Source: Mastigamoeba balamuthi
Taxonomy: Eukaryota; Evosea; Mastigamoebida; Mastigamoebidae
DNA: 32,909 bases
Direction: 5' to 3'
Assembly: GCA_902651635.1 (NCBI GenBank)
Contig: CACRSC010000084.1
Location: 499,194-532,102 of the forward strand
The translations under genes were made by a program, and so were the position numbers. Shown piece by piece: positions 19,212 to 30,764 of the stretch. A model generated the notes under the pieces. The model saw only the letters and a program-made list of their open reading frames with translations. It was not told the origin of the DNA and made no database searches. Positions within the stretch are counted from its first letter, which is position 1, and each line of letters starts with the position of its first letter.

Positions 19212-22200
19212 ATGGAAGACAACGCGCCTCCAGCGGACATTGCAGAGGGCGAGAAGTCCAAGTGGCGCACGTACGCGGAGCACGTCCGCGACGCCGTGCG
19301 CGCCTTCGACAAGGCCTACGAGTGGGCCGACCTCGTCAAGTACCTCATCCGCCTCCAAAAGGCGCGCCAGACCCGCCCTCTCCCCACCCCCCGGCAACGC
19401 TTGCCGCGTCGCCCGTCGCACTGACTCGCACGCCCCCACCCCACGCTGCAGGTGATCGAGAAGTACAAGCAGTTCAACGGGGTGCCCGAGAAGCTGCTGG
19501 TCGCCAAGCGGCTGGCGCAGTGCACCAACTCGTCGCTGCCCTCGGGCCTCCACATCAAGGCGCTCGAGCTCTACGACCTCATCTTCGAGCGTCTTGGCGT
19601 GCGCAGCGCCCGCCCTGCCCCCGGAGCCCCCGCCCACCGCACCTGCGCTGGCGGTGCCCGGTGGATGTTTGCGGAAATGGGCACACTTGGCCGCCGGTGT
19701 GGGGGGCCCGTTTCGAGTTTTTTCCTGCCCGAGGAGATATCAACTGACGTCTGCGGTCCTGCAGCCTGACGGCGTCGCGCTGAACCTGCAGTTCAGCATT
19801 GGCCTGTTCCCCCTGTTCGCCGGCGCCTCGATCCAAGTCAAGGCACGCCTCCCTCGCCCCTGGTGCTGCGCTTTTTTGCGCTGTGGGAGGCAGCAGAGCT
19901 GAGCAGAGCACACGTGTCCGATGCCGCGAGCAGAGCAAAGTGCTCGACATTGTGGAGAAGTACTACGTCCCGCTGGGGTCCCGCGTGCTGCCCTGCCTCG
20001 GGAGCCTCGTGCTCGCCCTGCTGCCCGGCATCGAGGAGCCCAACGGGGAGTTCTACACGCGGACGATGCGCGTGCTCGTCGACCTGCTCATACAGCCCGA
20101 CCTGCGCTCGGCGCTCATACAGAGCGTCTGGATGTGGCTGCTGCGCTCGCCCGACGTCCGCCTGGCCGCCCTGCACTTCCTCCGCACCCACATGCCCCAG
20201 CCCCCGTCGGCTGGCGAGCCTGTCACAAAGTACTCCGCTGACTGCGGCTTGCGCTCCCGTAGCTGATGACTTGCCCCTCTCTCTTCCCTGCCACCACAAG
20301 GGCGTGGCTCAGCGCCCTGCACTCGTTCCTGCCCGAGAAGGACACGCTGGTGCTGAGGGCGCTGGTCGTGGCGCTGGGGGACGGCAGCAAACACCTCGCA
20401 CAGCGCGAGGCGATCGAGCTGGTGTGCTCGCACTTCCGCCTGGAGTACGCCGTGTTCGAGGGCCCGCAGCAGCAGGAGCTCGTCGAGGCTGCGATGCTGA
20501 TGCTTGTGCGCCGCGAGATCTCGCTGAGCCGCCGCGTGTTCCTGTGGCTCGTGGGCTCGGACCCCCGCACCGGCGAGCCTCCGCACGGCAGCACCACGGC
20601 CAAGTACTTTGTGGCGTACGGGAAGCAGCCCGTAGTTGCCGCCCTCAAGGGCATCTTTGCGAACGCGGTTGACAACGCGGCAAAGACCGCCGAGGCGGCG
20701 CTGACGCCCGTGCGTGTGCTCGAGGCCGTGCTCGACAGAGACGAGATTGGGCCCGTTATCATCGACGAGGTGCTCGTCGACGTGCTGCGCGTGCTGGCTA
20801 CGTACAAGGAGGGCTACTCGTTCTCGCACGACGTGATCACAGGCGTCAACGCGTTCCTCGATATGGTCGACCTCGCCTGCCTCTGGGAGTTCGTCGAGCA
20901 CTATACGCGCGCGGCACTTTCGGACAGCTACGACCCCCAGTGCGTAGCGCTCCTGCTCGCTATGCTGGGCTCGATGGACTCGGCTGCAGACAAGAGCGAG
21001 TACGTCGTCGTCGTGTCCAAGTACTTCCCGCGCCTGCTGGCCGCCATTGTGGACGGCGCGCTGCGCATGGTCCAGGAACGTCGCTGCGCAGATCTTGCGC
21101 GCGTGCTGCAGCTCGCCCTCGTCGTCATCGGCAGAATCCCACCGGCAGACCCGCATGCGGAAGCCGATCCGGCGCTCGTTCAGTGCGCGCAGACGTATGC
21201 AACGCTGTACGGGGCCCTTGTGGCCGCGCGCGCGGAGAAGGCCATCGAGGTGGGCAGCGTGGTGTACGAGCTGGTGGTCCACATACTGCTCGAGATGCAC
21301 ACGAGGTACTGCGCGAGGGAAGGCCGGCCGGGCGCCAGCGGTAAGGACGAGGCGCCCAGGTGGCTCGGGCCGCTGCTGGCGTGCTGCGCAGACCAGGACC
21401 CCCTGGTGGCGTGCGCGTCGATCAAGGGCGTGGTCTCGCTGATGGCCGAGAACAAGGGCCCCGAGGAGATCCGCTTCTGGACGACCGTCATCAAGAAGGA
21501 GCACTTCCTCCTTATTGCCCGGAGGGCACGCCTATGCCCTCGGCCCTTGGGGTTTCTCATCGAGCCGCACAGTTGTGGAGTATGTTGGACCACACGCTGT
21601 CGCACGTGCACTACGAGGTTGCAGGGCTCTTTGTGGAGCTGGAGCGCCTGTGCCCGGATGTATGCCCTCTGCCCCCCGCATTGCTTTCTCCTGGCGTAAC
21701 CGAGTGGCCCTTGCAGCTCGTGTACGACGAGGTTCACGAGGCTATGATGCGCGGGGACATACCGTCGCGCGTGGTGGCCTGCCAGCAGTTCTCGCTGCTT
21801 TGGAGGCTGTCGGGCGAGATTACGACGGAGGCGTCTGCGCCGGCAGAGTCCTCGCAGATTGCCAGCAGCGCCACCACGACAGCAGCCACGGGCAGGCCGT
21901 TCAAGCGCGAGCTGTACCTTATGCTGGAGACGCTCGAGAACGAGAACCCCAGCATACGGCTGACCGGTAGGACGTGGCTGGCAGACGCCCTGCAGAAGCC
22001 CGAGAGGATACTCGATCCCCTGCTGCTCGACCTCCTCGACACGAGCACCATCCGCACCAACAACGTCTACCGCAAACAATACGACACTACCTTCATCATC
22101 CACGTCATCCGGCTGCTCACTGTGCGCCTCTCCAAAGCCCGTCCTAAACCTGGTGGGAAGTACTCACGTCCGGCACACCACAGAGGATTATCGAGTCGGA

Positions 22201-25200
22201 CCCGAAGTTGTTCATGGACAACGTGCTCAACAAGAGCGTAAGCAGAGACGTGATGGCGTTGAACGACGTGCACGTCAGCGCCATCGAGGCGGTGCCGCCG
22301 GTCTCTGGCGATGTGTCGCCCACGCCGCGCGGCTCGTTCGACCCCATCGGCATGCCGGCGCCCTTCTACATGGACGTCCTCATGGTCGTCTGCCTGCGCT
22401 ACGTCCAGGGCATCCCCGCCGACAACTCGACGCCGACTTTCATCGCCAGCAACGCGCTCGTGCAGACAACCGCCGCGGAGCTGCTGCAGTTTGCGCTGCA
22501 GCGGATGACGGACCCCGTGCCGGCCAAGCGCATATCGGGACTGCTGCAGGTGCCCGTGCTCATCAACCTCGCGCAGGCCGTGTCGACGCCCAACGCGGTG
22601 CTTCAGGTGCACCTGCTGGCGCTGCTGCGCGCGATGGTCGTGCTCGACGCGCCCTCGTCGGACGTCTGCGCGGACCCCATGTTCCTCCAGACGCTCATCA
22701 TCGGGCTGCTGCAGCCCGCGCACCGCAACGTGCGCTGCTACTGGCTCGAGTTCGTCGCCGAGTGCATGCCGTTCTTCAACCCCAGCGCCCGCAGCCCCAT
22801 CGTCGGCGCCACCATCGAGTGCCTCTGCGGGGTCATCGACGCGGTGCCCTCGGAGACCATCTACGACAGCATCCCCGCCGCCGACATCACGTCGGTCCTC
22901 AAGGCCCTCGACGGCATCTGCGAGCACTGCATCGGCGTCGTCAGCGTCGCCGAGTCCACTTCGCCCCTCGTCACGCCCACTCCGCTGCGTGACTCGGGCG
23001 CTCCTGCCGCCGGCACCAGCCCGGGCAGCATTGGCGTGGCCTTGCCCAACCCCTCGCCCCCTGTGCCCTCGCCGTCGCCCGCGTCGTCCAGCTTCTTCGT
23101 GATGATCAGGTGCCCCTGAGTACCAATTGACTGCTTGCTGTCGCAATGTCTGACGTCCGGTTGGCAACAAGGGACACGCTGGGAGGCAGTGTGCCGCCCC
23201 CGACAGTGGAGCAGAAGAACGCGCTGCTGGGCAGGCTGCCGCTGGTGGTGAACGCACTGCTGCACGTGTACGCGTCGCCGGCGCCGGCCAAGGCCACGAC
23301 GAAGCTGCACAACAAGTACACGCTGCAGGACAATGTGTTCCGCATCCTCGAGCCGCTGGCCAAGTTCTACCCCTCGAAGCTCCTCAGCGTCTTCCTGGGC
23401 ATGTGGGGCTCCGAGTTCGAGGCACGCCGCTCCCTGCCACCTTGTGCGGGCCTCCGACTGACGGACGACTCCTGCTCTACGCTTGCTTTTGTTTGGCGGC
23501 TGCGCCCAGCAGCAGTCCAAGTACAACTTTGACGTGAAGAAGGTGACTGTCGACGTGATCAACAACATGCCCGACTTCACCGAGGAGATTGTGCTGTCGT
23601 CGATCGCGTCGCTGCTGTCGCCGACGCTGTCGCAGAAGAAGCGCGTCGACGTGACGACGCGCGAGGACCGCACGGCGCTCAACTTCCTCGCCGTGTTTGT
23701 CGAGCAGACACTCAGCGTCGAGGGCCTCCTCAACGCGTGGTCGCAGTTCTTCTCGCTCATCAAGAGCATCATCGCCACCATGTGGTCCCACGAGACGGCT
23801 CTAATTCTCCTCAAGTCCGTCCAGCACACATGCGCATGCCACTACCGCGGCTCACGGAGGGTCTGTGCCTCGCAGGGTGGTCCAGCAGTACATACTGCGT
23901 GTTAACACATTTGAAGAGAAGAAGCAGAAGAAGCCTGGGCAGGCAGCACGCAAGGAGCGCCAGGACCTCGTGCAGAAGCTCGTCGACTCGCTGCTCACGA
24001 ACCTCGGCAGCGCCATGCCCGCGCCTCCGCCTACCCCCGTCATCACCATCGTCGCGCCGCCGGCCCTCGACGGCCCCGAGGATCTAAGAGTGTCCGGCAT
24101 AGACAGCGCCCTCACAGCGGCGCCCGCGAGCGACCCGTACGCGCAGCCGGACGAGAAGGCGAGCGTGATCCGCAAGGCGGAGCTGAACCTGGACGTGATC
24201 AGATCGCTGGGGGCGCTGCTGCTGCCGGTGCTGGACGTCGTGCACGACGACAAGGACAAGGCGCTGCCGCTGCTGTCGTCGCTGGTGCACTGCCTGTTCC
24301 CGCTGATGCGCTCGTGCTGGTCGACGCACAGGGACCTCGTCGAGGCCGTCACCAAGTTCATAGCGAGCACATGCGCGTACCCCTACGCCGTGCGCGCGTG
24401 GCGCAAGGAGGTCACGGACCTCTTCTTCTACGAGGCCGACCTCTGGTCCCTCGACGAGCCGCTCCTCGAGCTCTGGGAGACGCCCATCCGCCAGGTCATG
24501 ACCCTCAACCCCAACGACAAGCCCAACTTCACAGACCTCCTCAGTGAGCGGGTGTACCCCCCCTCCCTGCTGTTACTCACGCAGCCGCGCTGTCCGCAGA
24601 GATCATCAGCAAGAGCCTACAGCCGTCGCCGGCGATCATGTTCGTCAACAAGGAGAACGAGGCTGTTCAGAGGGCGCGCAACATCAAGCGGCTCGCCTTT
24701 GCGATGCTGACGGCGCCGCACGACGAGTACAGCCGCGTGTGCCCCGACATACGCGAGCGCGTGGTCGAGGCGCTGAAGCTGTCGGCCTCGTTCCCCGTGC
24801 TACAGCAGTCGGTGTTCCTCTGCCTGCGTGTCATGTTCATCCGCCTGAGCCCCGCGTTCCTCGTCACCTTCTGGCCGACGGTCCTCACGGAGCTCATGGC
24901 GCTGCTCTCTCAGGAGCCCGAGGCCAACCCCACGGGCGTCCTCTCCGCCTGCAAGTTCCTCGACCTTGTGCTGCTGTTCGAGGACCCCACGTTCAGCCTC
25001 TACCAGTGGATCTTCCTCTGCGAGCGCGCGTCGCGGGCCTTCAATTGCCCGTTTGTGCCGCTGCTCGAGAAGATGGCCATCAGGGACCAGGGGGCTGCGC
25101 CGGGCCAGCCGCCCATCGGGCCCGGGGGCCTGCTGAGGCCGCTCATCTGCAGCTGCACGGTGGAAGACACAAGAGCACTGGACCAGCTGCGGCTGTTCCT

Positions 25201-25396
25201 GTCGCGGTTCAGCTCGATGGTTTACGCCAACCAGATCTCCGGGGCGTCGCCAGACCACGAGTTCATCGCCAAGCTCATCCGACAGGACATGAACGCGCAG
25301 TACGAGTACGTGCCGGGGCAGCAGCAACAGCAGGCGGTGTCTCCAGCCGAGTCGCCTCTGCCAGTTTCATCTTTCATGGTCCCACAGAGGTCTTGA
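19212..25396 (+). CDS. DOP1: DOP1/Dopey family protein
   Basis: DOP1 is a large peripheral membrane protein of endosomes and Golgi. With MON2 and a P4 flippase it supports vesicle traffic. Twelve exons: 19212-19361, 19452-19598, 19765-19842, 19934-20221, 20263-21525, 21573-21659, 21717-22121, 22184-23109, 23172-23421, 23510-23814, 23876-24543 and 24600-25396. They join without a frame error to 1,787 residues; yeast and human members are roughly 1,700 and 2,465. The conserved N-terminal domain is clear: EWADLVKYLIRLQK, LLVAKRLAQCTNSSLPSGLH, FSIGLFPLFAGASIQVK, EKYYVPLG. So is the C-terminal region: NIKRLAFAML, PDIRERVVEALKL, VMFIRLSPAFLVTFWPTVLTE, SACKFLDLVLLF. The middle carries armadillo-like helices and a Pro/Ser-rich linker. 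Four introns (from 19362, 19843, 21526 and 23422) begin with GC rather than GT. The exon 4/5 border is the least certain. The stop follows a short polyglutamine run. Confidence 0.93.
19362..19451 (+). other. GC-AG intron 1 of DOP1
   Basis: The donor reads AAG/GCGCGC and the acceptor CTGCAG/GTG. The 90-nt segment contains an in-frame stop, so it must be removed. The only nearby GT donor would delete the family-conserved end of the helix (VKYLIRLQK). Confidence 0.75.
19843..19933 (+). other. GC-AG intron 3 of DOP1
   Basis: The donor reads AAG/GCACGC and the acceptor GAGCAG/AGC. With this junction the spacing between GLFPL and the YY-PLG motif equals that remembered for human DOP1 residue for residue. 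The alternative GT donor six bases upstream would shorten it by two residues. Confidence 0.75.
21526..21572 (+). other. GC-AG intron 5 of DOP1
   Basis: The donor reads AGG/GCACGC and the acceptor GCACAG/TTG, removing 47 nt and changing frame. No GT donor exists close by. The spacing between the KKEHF segment and the conserved LW matches the animal proteins when this junction is used. Confidence 0.75.
23422..23509 (+). other. GC-AG intron 8 of DOP1
   Basis: The donor reads GAG/GCACGC and the acceptor GCCCAG/CAG, removing 88 nt and changing frame. The nearest upstream GT would remove the family-typical Trp in FLGMWGSEFE. Confidence 0.65.
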
Positions 25397-25863
25397 AATC
25401 AGCCGGAATAAAACACAGTCGCGCTTGGCAATACCCCTTCCTCGCCTTTGAGCCTTCCGTGCTTCTAAAGAGGATCATGGTGTCTCGCTGTCTGTGGCCT
25501 CTCCACCTCCCTCGCTCCATAGCAGTTCGAGCCCTTGAACCCGACCGGGGAGTCTCGATGAGCGCACTGTACAAGCCAAGAGGAGGCATCGGAGACGGGT
25601 GTGGAGCAGGTATCCGAGTTTCCACAGGGTTTCGTGAGGCACTGTAATGGCCATCAATTCGCAGAGCACCAAAACACCCCCGCACATAATCCCCACCTCA
25701 ATCACAACCACATACCCGTGTGTTCTAAAGCCCATAGGCCAGCTGCTGGTGGCTTGGGCATTCACTCAAGAAGGCAATCATGGAGAGAGGCTCTAGAGAG
25801 GCCCGACTGCTTCCGAAAAGTGGGGGTGAACAGACACGGAGGGAACCGGACAAAGGAAGCTAT
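25397..25863. other. Convergent intergenic region
   Basis: This 467-base spacer lies between the stops of DOP1 (plus) and the F-box/LRR gene (minus). It is of mixed composition and AT-richer than the genes, as expected for two 3' untranslated regions. No gene is supported in it. Confidence 0.6.
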
Positions 25864-27686
25864 CTATCTTATGTCTGTCTGGGGATGGTCGCGTGCGAGG
25901 GAGGTGTCTTGATATAGAGCAACGCCGTTGAAATAGACAGTATCGACCTCTGTGCCCAGCGCAGATAGGACCCTTCCACATTCTTCAGGCTCGACATACT
26001 GGTCACGGAGGCTGATCGTCCTCGCGCTTCTTGCAGCCCGCAGCACCGCCATAATCCCCTCGCTTGTCGCTGAAGCCGAGCAGAAGTGCAGCTTCCGCAG
26101 TGAACCACACACTCCGGCAAGTACTTTCGCCCCGGCATCCGTCAAACAGCTGTCCTTGAGCTTAAGCACTCGAAGCTGGAGCAGTCTCGCAAGAATCGGG
26201 GCAATGAGGTCCATTGCCAAATCGTTGAACAGAGGTGACGCCAGTGTCAGCTCGCGCAGGTTCGTCGCACGACCCAGGACAATTGAGGCCCCTGTGGGGG
26301 TGTGTCCGTAGCAGTTGACAAGAACGAATCTGCGCAGGCGAGCAGCTGGGAGACCGGCAAGGGTGAAGTCCGAGATGTGGACGTGGTCAAAGTTGACTCT
26401 CACGAGGGCCGAGCAGGCAGTGCCCGCAACCAAAGCTTCGGGCACGATCCCCCAGGCCAGCGACAGCGACTCGAGCGGGGCGCACTCGGACAGAGCAAGT
26501 GCGATCTCTGGCCCTGTCATACACATCGGCGAGAAAGACAGGTGGAGCCTCCTGAGCTTCCTGAGCGCTACAATGCTGCTCGCGAGCTCCCAGGTCACGG
26601 TCACCTCGTCTTCGCAGCATCCCAGAGAGAGCTCCGTCAGCGCCCCCGAGCACTGCTCCAGGCGTTGGCTGAAGAGTGCGCTGACGTTGTTCTTGATGGA
26701 CACAGACTCGAGCGAGGGCCTCAGCAGCAGAGCGAACGCGTCGGCATCGCCATAGAACAGCTTCACGCGGCGCAGCGATGCGCAGTTCTCTACCAGCGCC
26801 TCCGCCGCCTCCTTGGAGAGCGTGGCATTGTACTCAAGGTTGGAGAGGGCGGGACATGCAGAAGCGATCGCCCTGAGTGCCTCCCCGGCGTTTGTGTTTC
26901 TGTGGTGGTGAAGGAAGTTCAAGCGCAGCTGCCTGAGCAGAGAGAAGGCCCCCTGGCTGTCAGCAAATGCAGAGAGGACATCCTCGTCTCTCATGGCGTC
27001 GCACGCGAGCGAGCACAGCGGCAGCGCTGCCGCACCGTGTCCGTGGTGAGCGTCCAGCACTCCCCGGAGGAAGGCGGCACCAGACCGCACCCCCAGCTGC
27101 TCAAGGCGCACGTGCTGCAGAGTGGGAGCATAGGCCCGCGCGAGGGCTTCGATGCCAGTGCCGGTGACGTGAGGGCACCGCACGAGCGCGAGGCACTCGA
27201 GGCGGAGGCCCGCGACGGCAATCCCCAGCACCGAGGCATCGCTCAGCTGGTAGCAGCTCTTCACGCTCAGCGACCGCAGAGAGGTGCCCACGAACAGCGC
27301 GGCAGAGCACAGTGCGACGTCCGAGACGAGGCGGACTGCGAGCAGCCGCGTCAGGGCTCTGATGGAGTTGGGGGGGCGAATGCCAACGGGAGGGGCGCAC
27401 TGTCGAGGCTGCGGACTGCGTTATAGAGATACGGGGCACGCGTGACTAGCAGAGCCCGGGTGTCGGAGCGCAGGCACAGGGAGCGCCAGAGGGAGGAGTG
27501 GGAGCACAGAGCGCGCATGCGGGTGCACGTGCGCGAGAGGCAGCAGAGGTCGCGGGCCCGCAGCAGCGGCAGAACAGAGAAGAGCAGGCAGTCGTCCGGA
27601 ACCGCTGCCAGGACGTCGAACCCCTGGGTCGCGTCGCTCTGTGAAGCTCGGACTGCGCCCGCTGCACGCATCGTCGCGGCCTGCAT
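25864..27686 (-). CDS. F-box and leucine-rich repeat protein
   Basis: This is a likely substrate-receptor subunit of an SCF cullin-RING ubiquitin ligase. Exon 1 (27401-27686) encodes an F-box at about residues 26-72 (VPDDCLLFSVLPLLRARDLC, then SRTCTRMRALC and SLWRSLCL), which would bind SKP1. A 44-nt intron (27357-27400, GTGCGC...ATCAGAG) leads to exon 2 (25864-27356), for 592 residues in all. Exon 2 holds about 15 irregular LRRs of the cysteine-containing/AMN1 type, such as LRSLSVKSCYQLSDASVLGI and LRVLKLKDSCLTDAGAKVL, which form the substrate-binding solenoid. The acceptor is not a CAG but is the one that keeps frame. The gene shares a 125-base promoter region with the EF-hand gene. Confidence 0.85.
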
Positions 27687-27811
27687 CTCTATGGAACACG
27701 TATCAAGTGATTTTGATTTGCTGGCGATGGCGGGAAATAATCAAGGGGGTAATATCAGGAGAGAAGGAAGAGAATCTCGCCAAATATAGACGCAGAGGCA
27801 CACGGGCACCC
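27687..27811. promoter_or_regulatory. Short bidirectional promoter with an E2F-like site
   Basis: Only 125 bases separate two divergent start codons, so the promoters must overlap. GCGGGAAA at 27730-27737 matches the E2F/DP consensus in reverse orientation, and AT-rich patches flank it. The match is short and may be chance. Confidence 0.35.
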
Positions 27812-28527
27812 ATGTCCTCGCGCATCTCGACGCCGCCAGCATCGCGGGCCCTGGGGTCGAAGCAGGGGCCCAAGCCCGGCGGCGAGGGCAGGAAGGAGGG
27901 GGAGGGGGAGAGGGCCGGGGAGGAGAACTCGTACGTGCGGGAGGTGTTCTCGCTGTACGAGGACGCCAACGGGCGGCTGCCGACGACGGAGCTGACGACG
28001 GTCATCCGCGCGCTGGGCAGGAACCCCGACGAGCAGCGCCTGCGCGAGATCTGCAAGGAGAACGAGGCCATCGGGTGCGGGGCCATCGACTTCAACAAGT
28101 TCCACGCCATCTGGAAGAAGGTCAACGAGATCTACTACCAGCAGTGGCGCTACAAGGCCCGCACAAAATCCCTCACTCCAGATTCCCGGATCTCCGCCTG
28201 GAGATCGCGATTCCGCCTCTCTTTTTGCCGGAGCCACGTCACGGGAATTGATGGTGTGGCGTGTGGGCGGCGCAGGAGGAGGAGATCAGGAACAGCCTCA
28301 AGATCTTCAACAGGGACGACAAGGGCAAGGTGTACATACGGGACATGTCCAACATCCTCAAGGTCGTCGGCGAGGGCCTCGCGCCCGACGAGGTCGACAG
28401 GCTCGAGCACGACCTGCTGGCCTTTGCCCAGCTGCCCGTCTACGGCGCGGGCACTGCCGCCCAGGTCAGGGACCCCTGGCTGCCCTTCTCCGAGCTCTGC
28501 GAGTTCCTGGGGCAGATCTATGTCTGA
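27812..28527 (+). CDS. EF-hand protein, calmodulin or myosin light chain-like
   Basis: Two exons (27812-28156 and 28276-28527) encode 198 residues. A Gly/Lys/Glu-rich leader of about 40 residues precedes two EF-hand lobes. The first lobe reads VREVFSLYEDANGRLPTTEL then ALGRNPDEQRLREI, the helix-loop-helix signature of calmodulin and myosin essential light chains. Its loop has Tyr where the first Ca ligand (Asp) is expected. The second lobe (EEEIRNSLKIFNRDDKGKVY) lacks several acidic ligands too, and the final loop is absent or unrecognisable. Weak or no calcium binding and a structural light-chain role are inferred. The 119-nt intron (28157-28275) has an AAG/GCCCGC donor. The exon 1 frame stays open through the intron, but that stretch is pyrimidine-rich and would break the lobe linker. 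Confidence 0.78.
28157..28275 (+). other. Probable GC-AG intron of the EF-hand gene
   Basis: The donor reads AAG/GCCCGC and the acceptor GGCGCAG/GAG, phase 0. The only close GT donor (28144) gives the wrong phase for every acceptor. A GT further downstream would insert about 27 residues of non-coding character. Confidence 0.55.
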
Positions 28528-28994
28528 GCTTTGAGGGCCGCCACCCAGCATCGCACTGGAGCTCTTCGAGATAGTATCGGGTTATGTATCTGAAAGTTGC
28601 GTGCTGCTAGTGTTTGTTGATGTTCGAGTGCCAAAACATAAAAGCGTGTTGCTGTTTTGGGGGACTCGGTGGCGACACTGTCCGTGCACCCCCGACAGGC
28701 CGTGTAGACCCGCCGCAGAGAGGATGAATTGCCGACCTACATATTGCCCGCTTCTCCCAGCTGCACCCTTCTGCACAGGCCACGTGGTGACTGTGGCTTT
28801 TCCACCCACAGGTCCTAACAGGAATACTGCACTTCCTGCGATACCGATGCGGTAAAAGTACAGCGATTCTCTGCGCTTCTTTGCCTATTTGCCGAAAGCG
28901 GATGCAATGATTCACCTGGTGGGTACTAGACATGGGCCGTAGTACCCGTTGTCACAACAATATCAAACCCCACTACCAACAGACCGATTCAACA
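28528..28994. other. Intergenic region before the MFS gene
   Basis: This spacer of about 467 bases is AT-richer than the genes. It includes a poly(A)-signal-like CATAAAAG near 28638 that could end the EF-hand transcript. The rest probably carries the MFS promoter. An in-frame ATG at 28932 exists, but codons from there to 28994 are not G/C-ending. Confidence 0.5.
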
Positions 28995-30764
28995 ATGCAG
29001 TCTACGTCCAAAGACACCAGCGGCCCAGCGACGGTGGACGCCGGCACGGTGGTCGTCGTCGAGGTCGACTCCTCGGCTGCGGCAGCGGGAGGCTCGGGCT
29101 CGTCCAGGGCCCCCGTGACAGTCGTCGAGCACACGCCCGACGCTGCCGACCCCAAGCAGAAGGCCAAGCGGGAGCCGCTGGGGCTGAGGCTGACGGTGCT
29201 GACGGTGCTGCTGGTCGTCATGTCGCTGAGCGTCATGTTCATCGAGATGTGCCTGGTGCCCGCGCTGCCCCAGATGCGCGAGGAGTGGCCCGACAAGAGC
29301 GAGTGGATCCCCTGGGTGCTGAGCTCGTACACCATCGTCGGCGCCATCTGGACGTCGATCAGCGGCTCCCTCACCGACATCTTCGGCCCCAAGTGGATCA
29401 TGATCGGCAGCCTCATCCTCTACGCCATCGGCCAGCTCATGGCCGCGCTCTGCACCAAGTCGAGGGGCATCTTCCTGCTGCTCGCCGCGCGCGCCGTGCA
29501 GGGCCTGGGCACCGGGGCGTCGGAGCTCAGCGTCACGATCGTCAACAAGCTGTACCCCAGGGCCTACCGCGAGCCCATCATCGCCATGTGCATGAGCACG
29601 CTCACCGTCGGCATGAGCCTCGGCCTCGTCGGCGGCGCCGCTGCCCTCGAGAAGATGGAGTGGAACGAGCTCTTCTGGGTCACGTTCCCCATCGTGCTGG
29701 TCCTCGTGGTCGCCTTCTACTTCGTGATGCCCGGCCCCACGCTGTCGGACCTGCTGTTCAGGAACAAGGCCAACGCGGACATCACCGACGTCGAGCTCGC
29801 GACGCCCAGCACGGACAACAAGCCGGCGGAGAAGAAGGAGAAGAAGTCGCTCAGGGACGTTGACTGGCTCGGCGCCGTGCTGCTGACGATCGGTTGCGTG
29901 GCGTTCCTCATGAGCCTGACGTTCAGCGAGTCGCACGGGTGGAAGAGCGGCGTGACGCTGGGCCTCCTCATCGGTGGCGCTGCCTTCATCGTGGCCACCG
30001 TGCTCTGGGAGCTCTACACGCCCAAGCCCCTGATCCCGATCCGCATGCTGCTCAACAGGGCGCAGGCCTCGGTGGCGGTCATCACGTTCCTCTCGGGTGT
30101 CGCGGGCTTCAGCATGTTCCAGATGCTGCCCAACCTCTACGTCTCGCCGTTCATGGAGTACAAGGTCACCCGACAGCTCTACAGCGGCCTCTACATGCTG
30201 CCTTTCGGCGCCATGGGCGCGCTGGCCGCCGTCATCGGGACCAAGGCGGGCAGGTGGGCCGGCTACCCCATCGTGATCGTCGTCTCGTCGGCGTTCTGCG
30301 TCCTCTGCTCGGGGCTCTACATCGAGTTCCACGACACGGTCGTGCAGACGGTGCTGCTCAACGCCGTCATCGGCATCGGGTTCGGCATCGCCGTCATCTG
30401 CCTGATCAACTACCTCTCGGTCATCACGCCGAGGGAGAACTTCGGGTCCATCTCGGGTATGAACATGCTGCTGCGCTTCATCGGCGGCTCCCTCGGCCCC
30501 GTGTTCGTGGACCTGATCATGAACCGAGACACAGTCAAGGTGCCCGTATACGGCGAGATGTTCCTGCCCAACGCGTTCCACAACGGCTTCATCTTCCTGA
30601 CCGTTTGCTGGGGCGCCTGCTGGGTCTCAACGTTCCTCATGCCCAAGAAGTTCGCCATATTCACCAAGGAGGGGCGCGAGTACCTGGCCAAGATGAGGAG
30701 CAAGGTCGACCAGCAGGCCCAGCAGCAGTCGGAGGAGACCCCCCAGCCCGCCGCCCCGCAGTAG
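28995..30764 (+). CDS. MFS transporter, 14-helix DHA2-like
   Basis: This is an intronless gene for an integral membrane transporter of 589 residues. About 14 hydrophobic helices can be counted, with a hydrophilic loop after helix 6 (Lys/Glu-rich, KKEKKS) and soluble, disordered ends. Motif A between helices 2 and 3 is present (SGSLTDIFGPKW), and an Arg in helix 4 (AARAVQGLGTG) matches motif B. This places it with the drug:H+ antiporter 2 family of exporters. Motif C in helix 5 is degenerate (GMSLGLVGGAA lacks the usual GP pair), so antiport of drugs is not assured; substrate unknown. I chose the ATG at 28995 because the 21 codons from the earlier ATG (28932) have low G/C at third positions. 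The C-terminus is Gln/Pro-rich. Confidence 0.9.
   Translation: MQSTSKDTSGPATVDAGTVVVVEVDSSAAAAGGSGSSRAPVTVVEHTPDAADPKQKAKREPLGLRLTVLTVLLVVMSLSVMFIEMCLVPALPQMREEWPDKSEWIPWVLSSYTIVGAIWTSISGSLTDIFGPKWIMIGSLILYAIGQLMAALCTKSRGIFLLLAARAVQGLGTGASELSVTIVNKLYPRAYREPIIAMCMSTLTVGMSLGLVGGAAALEKMEWNELFWVTFPIVLVLVVAFYFVMPGPTLSDLLFRNKANADITDVELATPSTDNKPAEKKEKKSLRDVDWLGAVLLTIGCVAFLMSLTFSESHGWKSGVTLGLLIGGAAFIVATVLWELYTPKPLIPIRMLLNRAQASVAVITFLSGVAGFSMFQMLPNLYVSPFMEYKVTRQLYSGLYMLPFGAMGALAAVIGTKAGRWAGYPIVIVVSSAFCVLCSGLYIEFHDTVVQTVLLNAVIGIGFGIAVICLINYLSVITPRENFGSISGMNMLLRFIGGSLGPVFVDLIMNRDTVKVPVYGEMFLPNAFHNGFIFLTVCWGACWVSTFLMPKKFAIFTKEGREYLAKMRSKVDQQAQQQSEETPQPAAPQ

Noticed and set aside
20053-23257. Long minus-strand frames (about 480 and 400 codons)
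   Set aside because: They lie opposite DOP1 exons whose conserved protein sequence is clear; they are composition artefacts.
28989-30581. 530-codon open frame on the minus strand
   Set aside because: It is antisense to the MFS transporter and rich in His, Asp, Glu and Arg, the complement of hydrophobic codons; it is a shadow.
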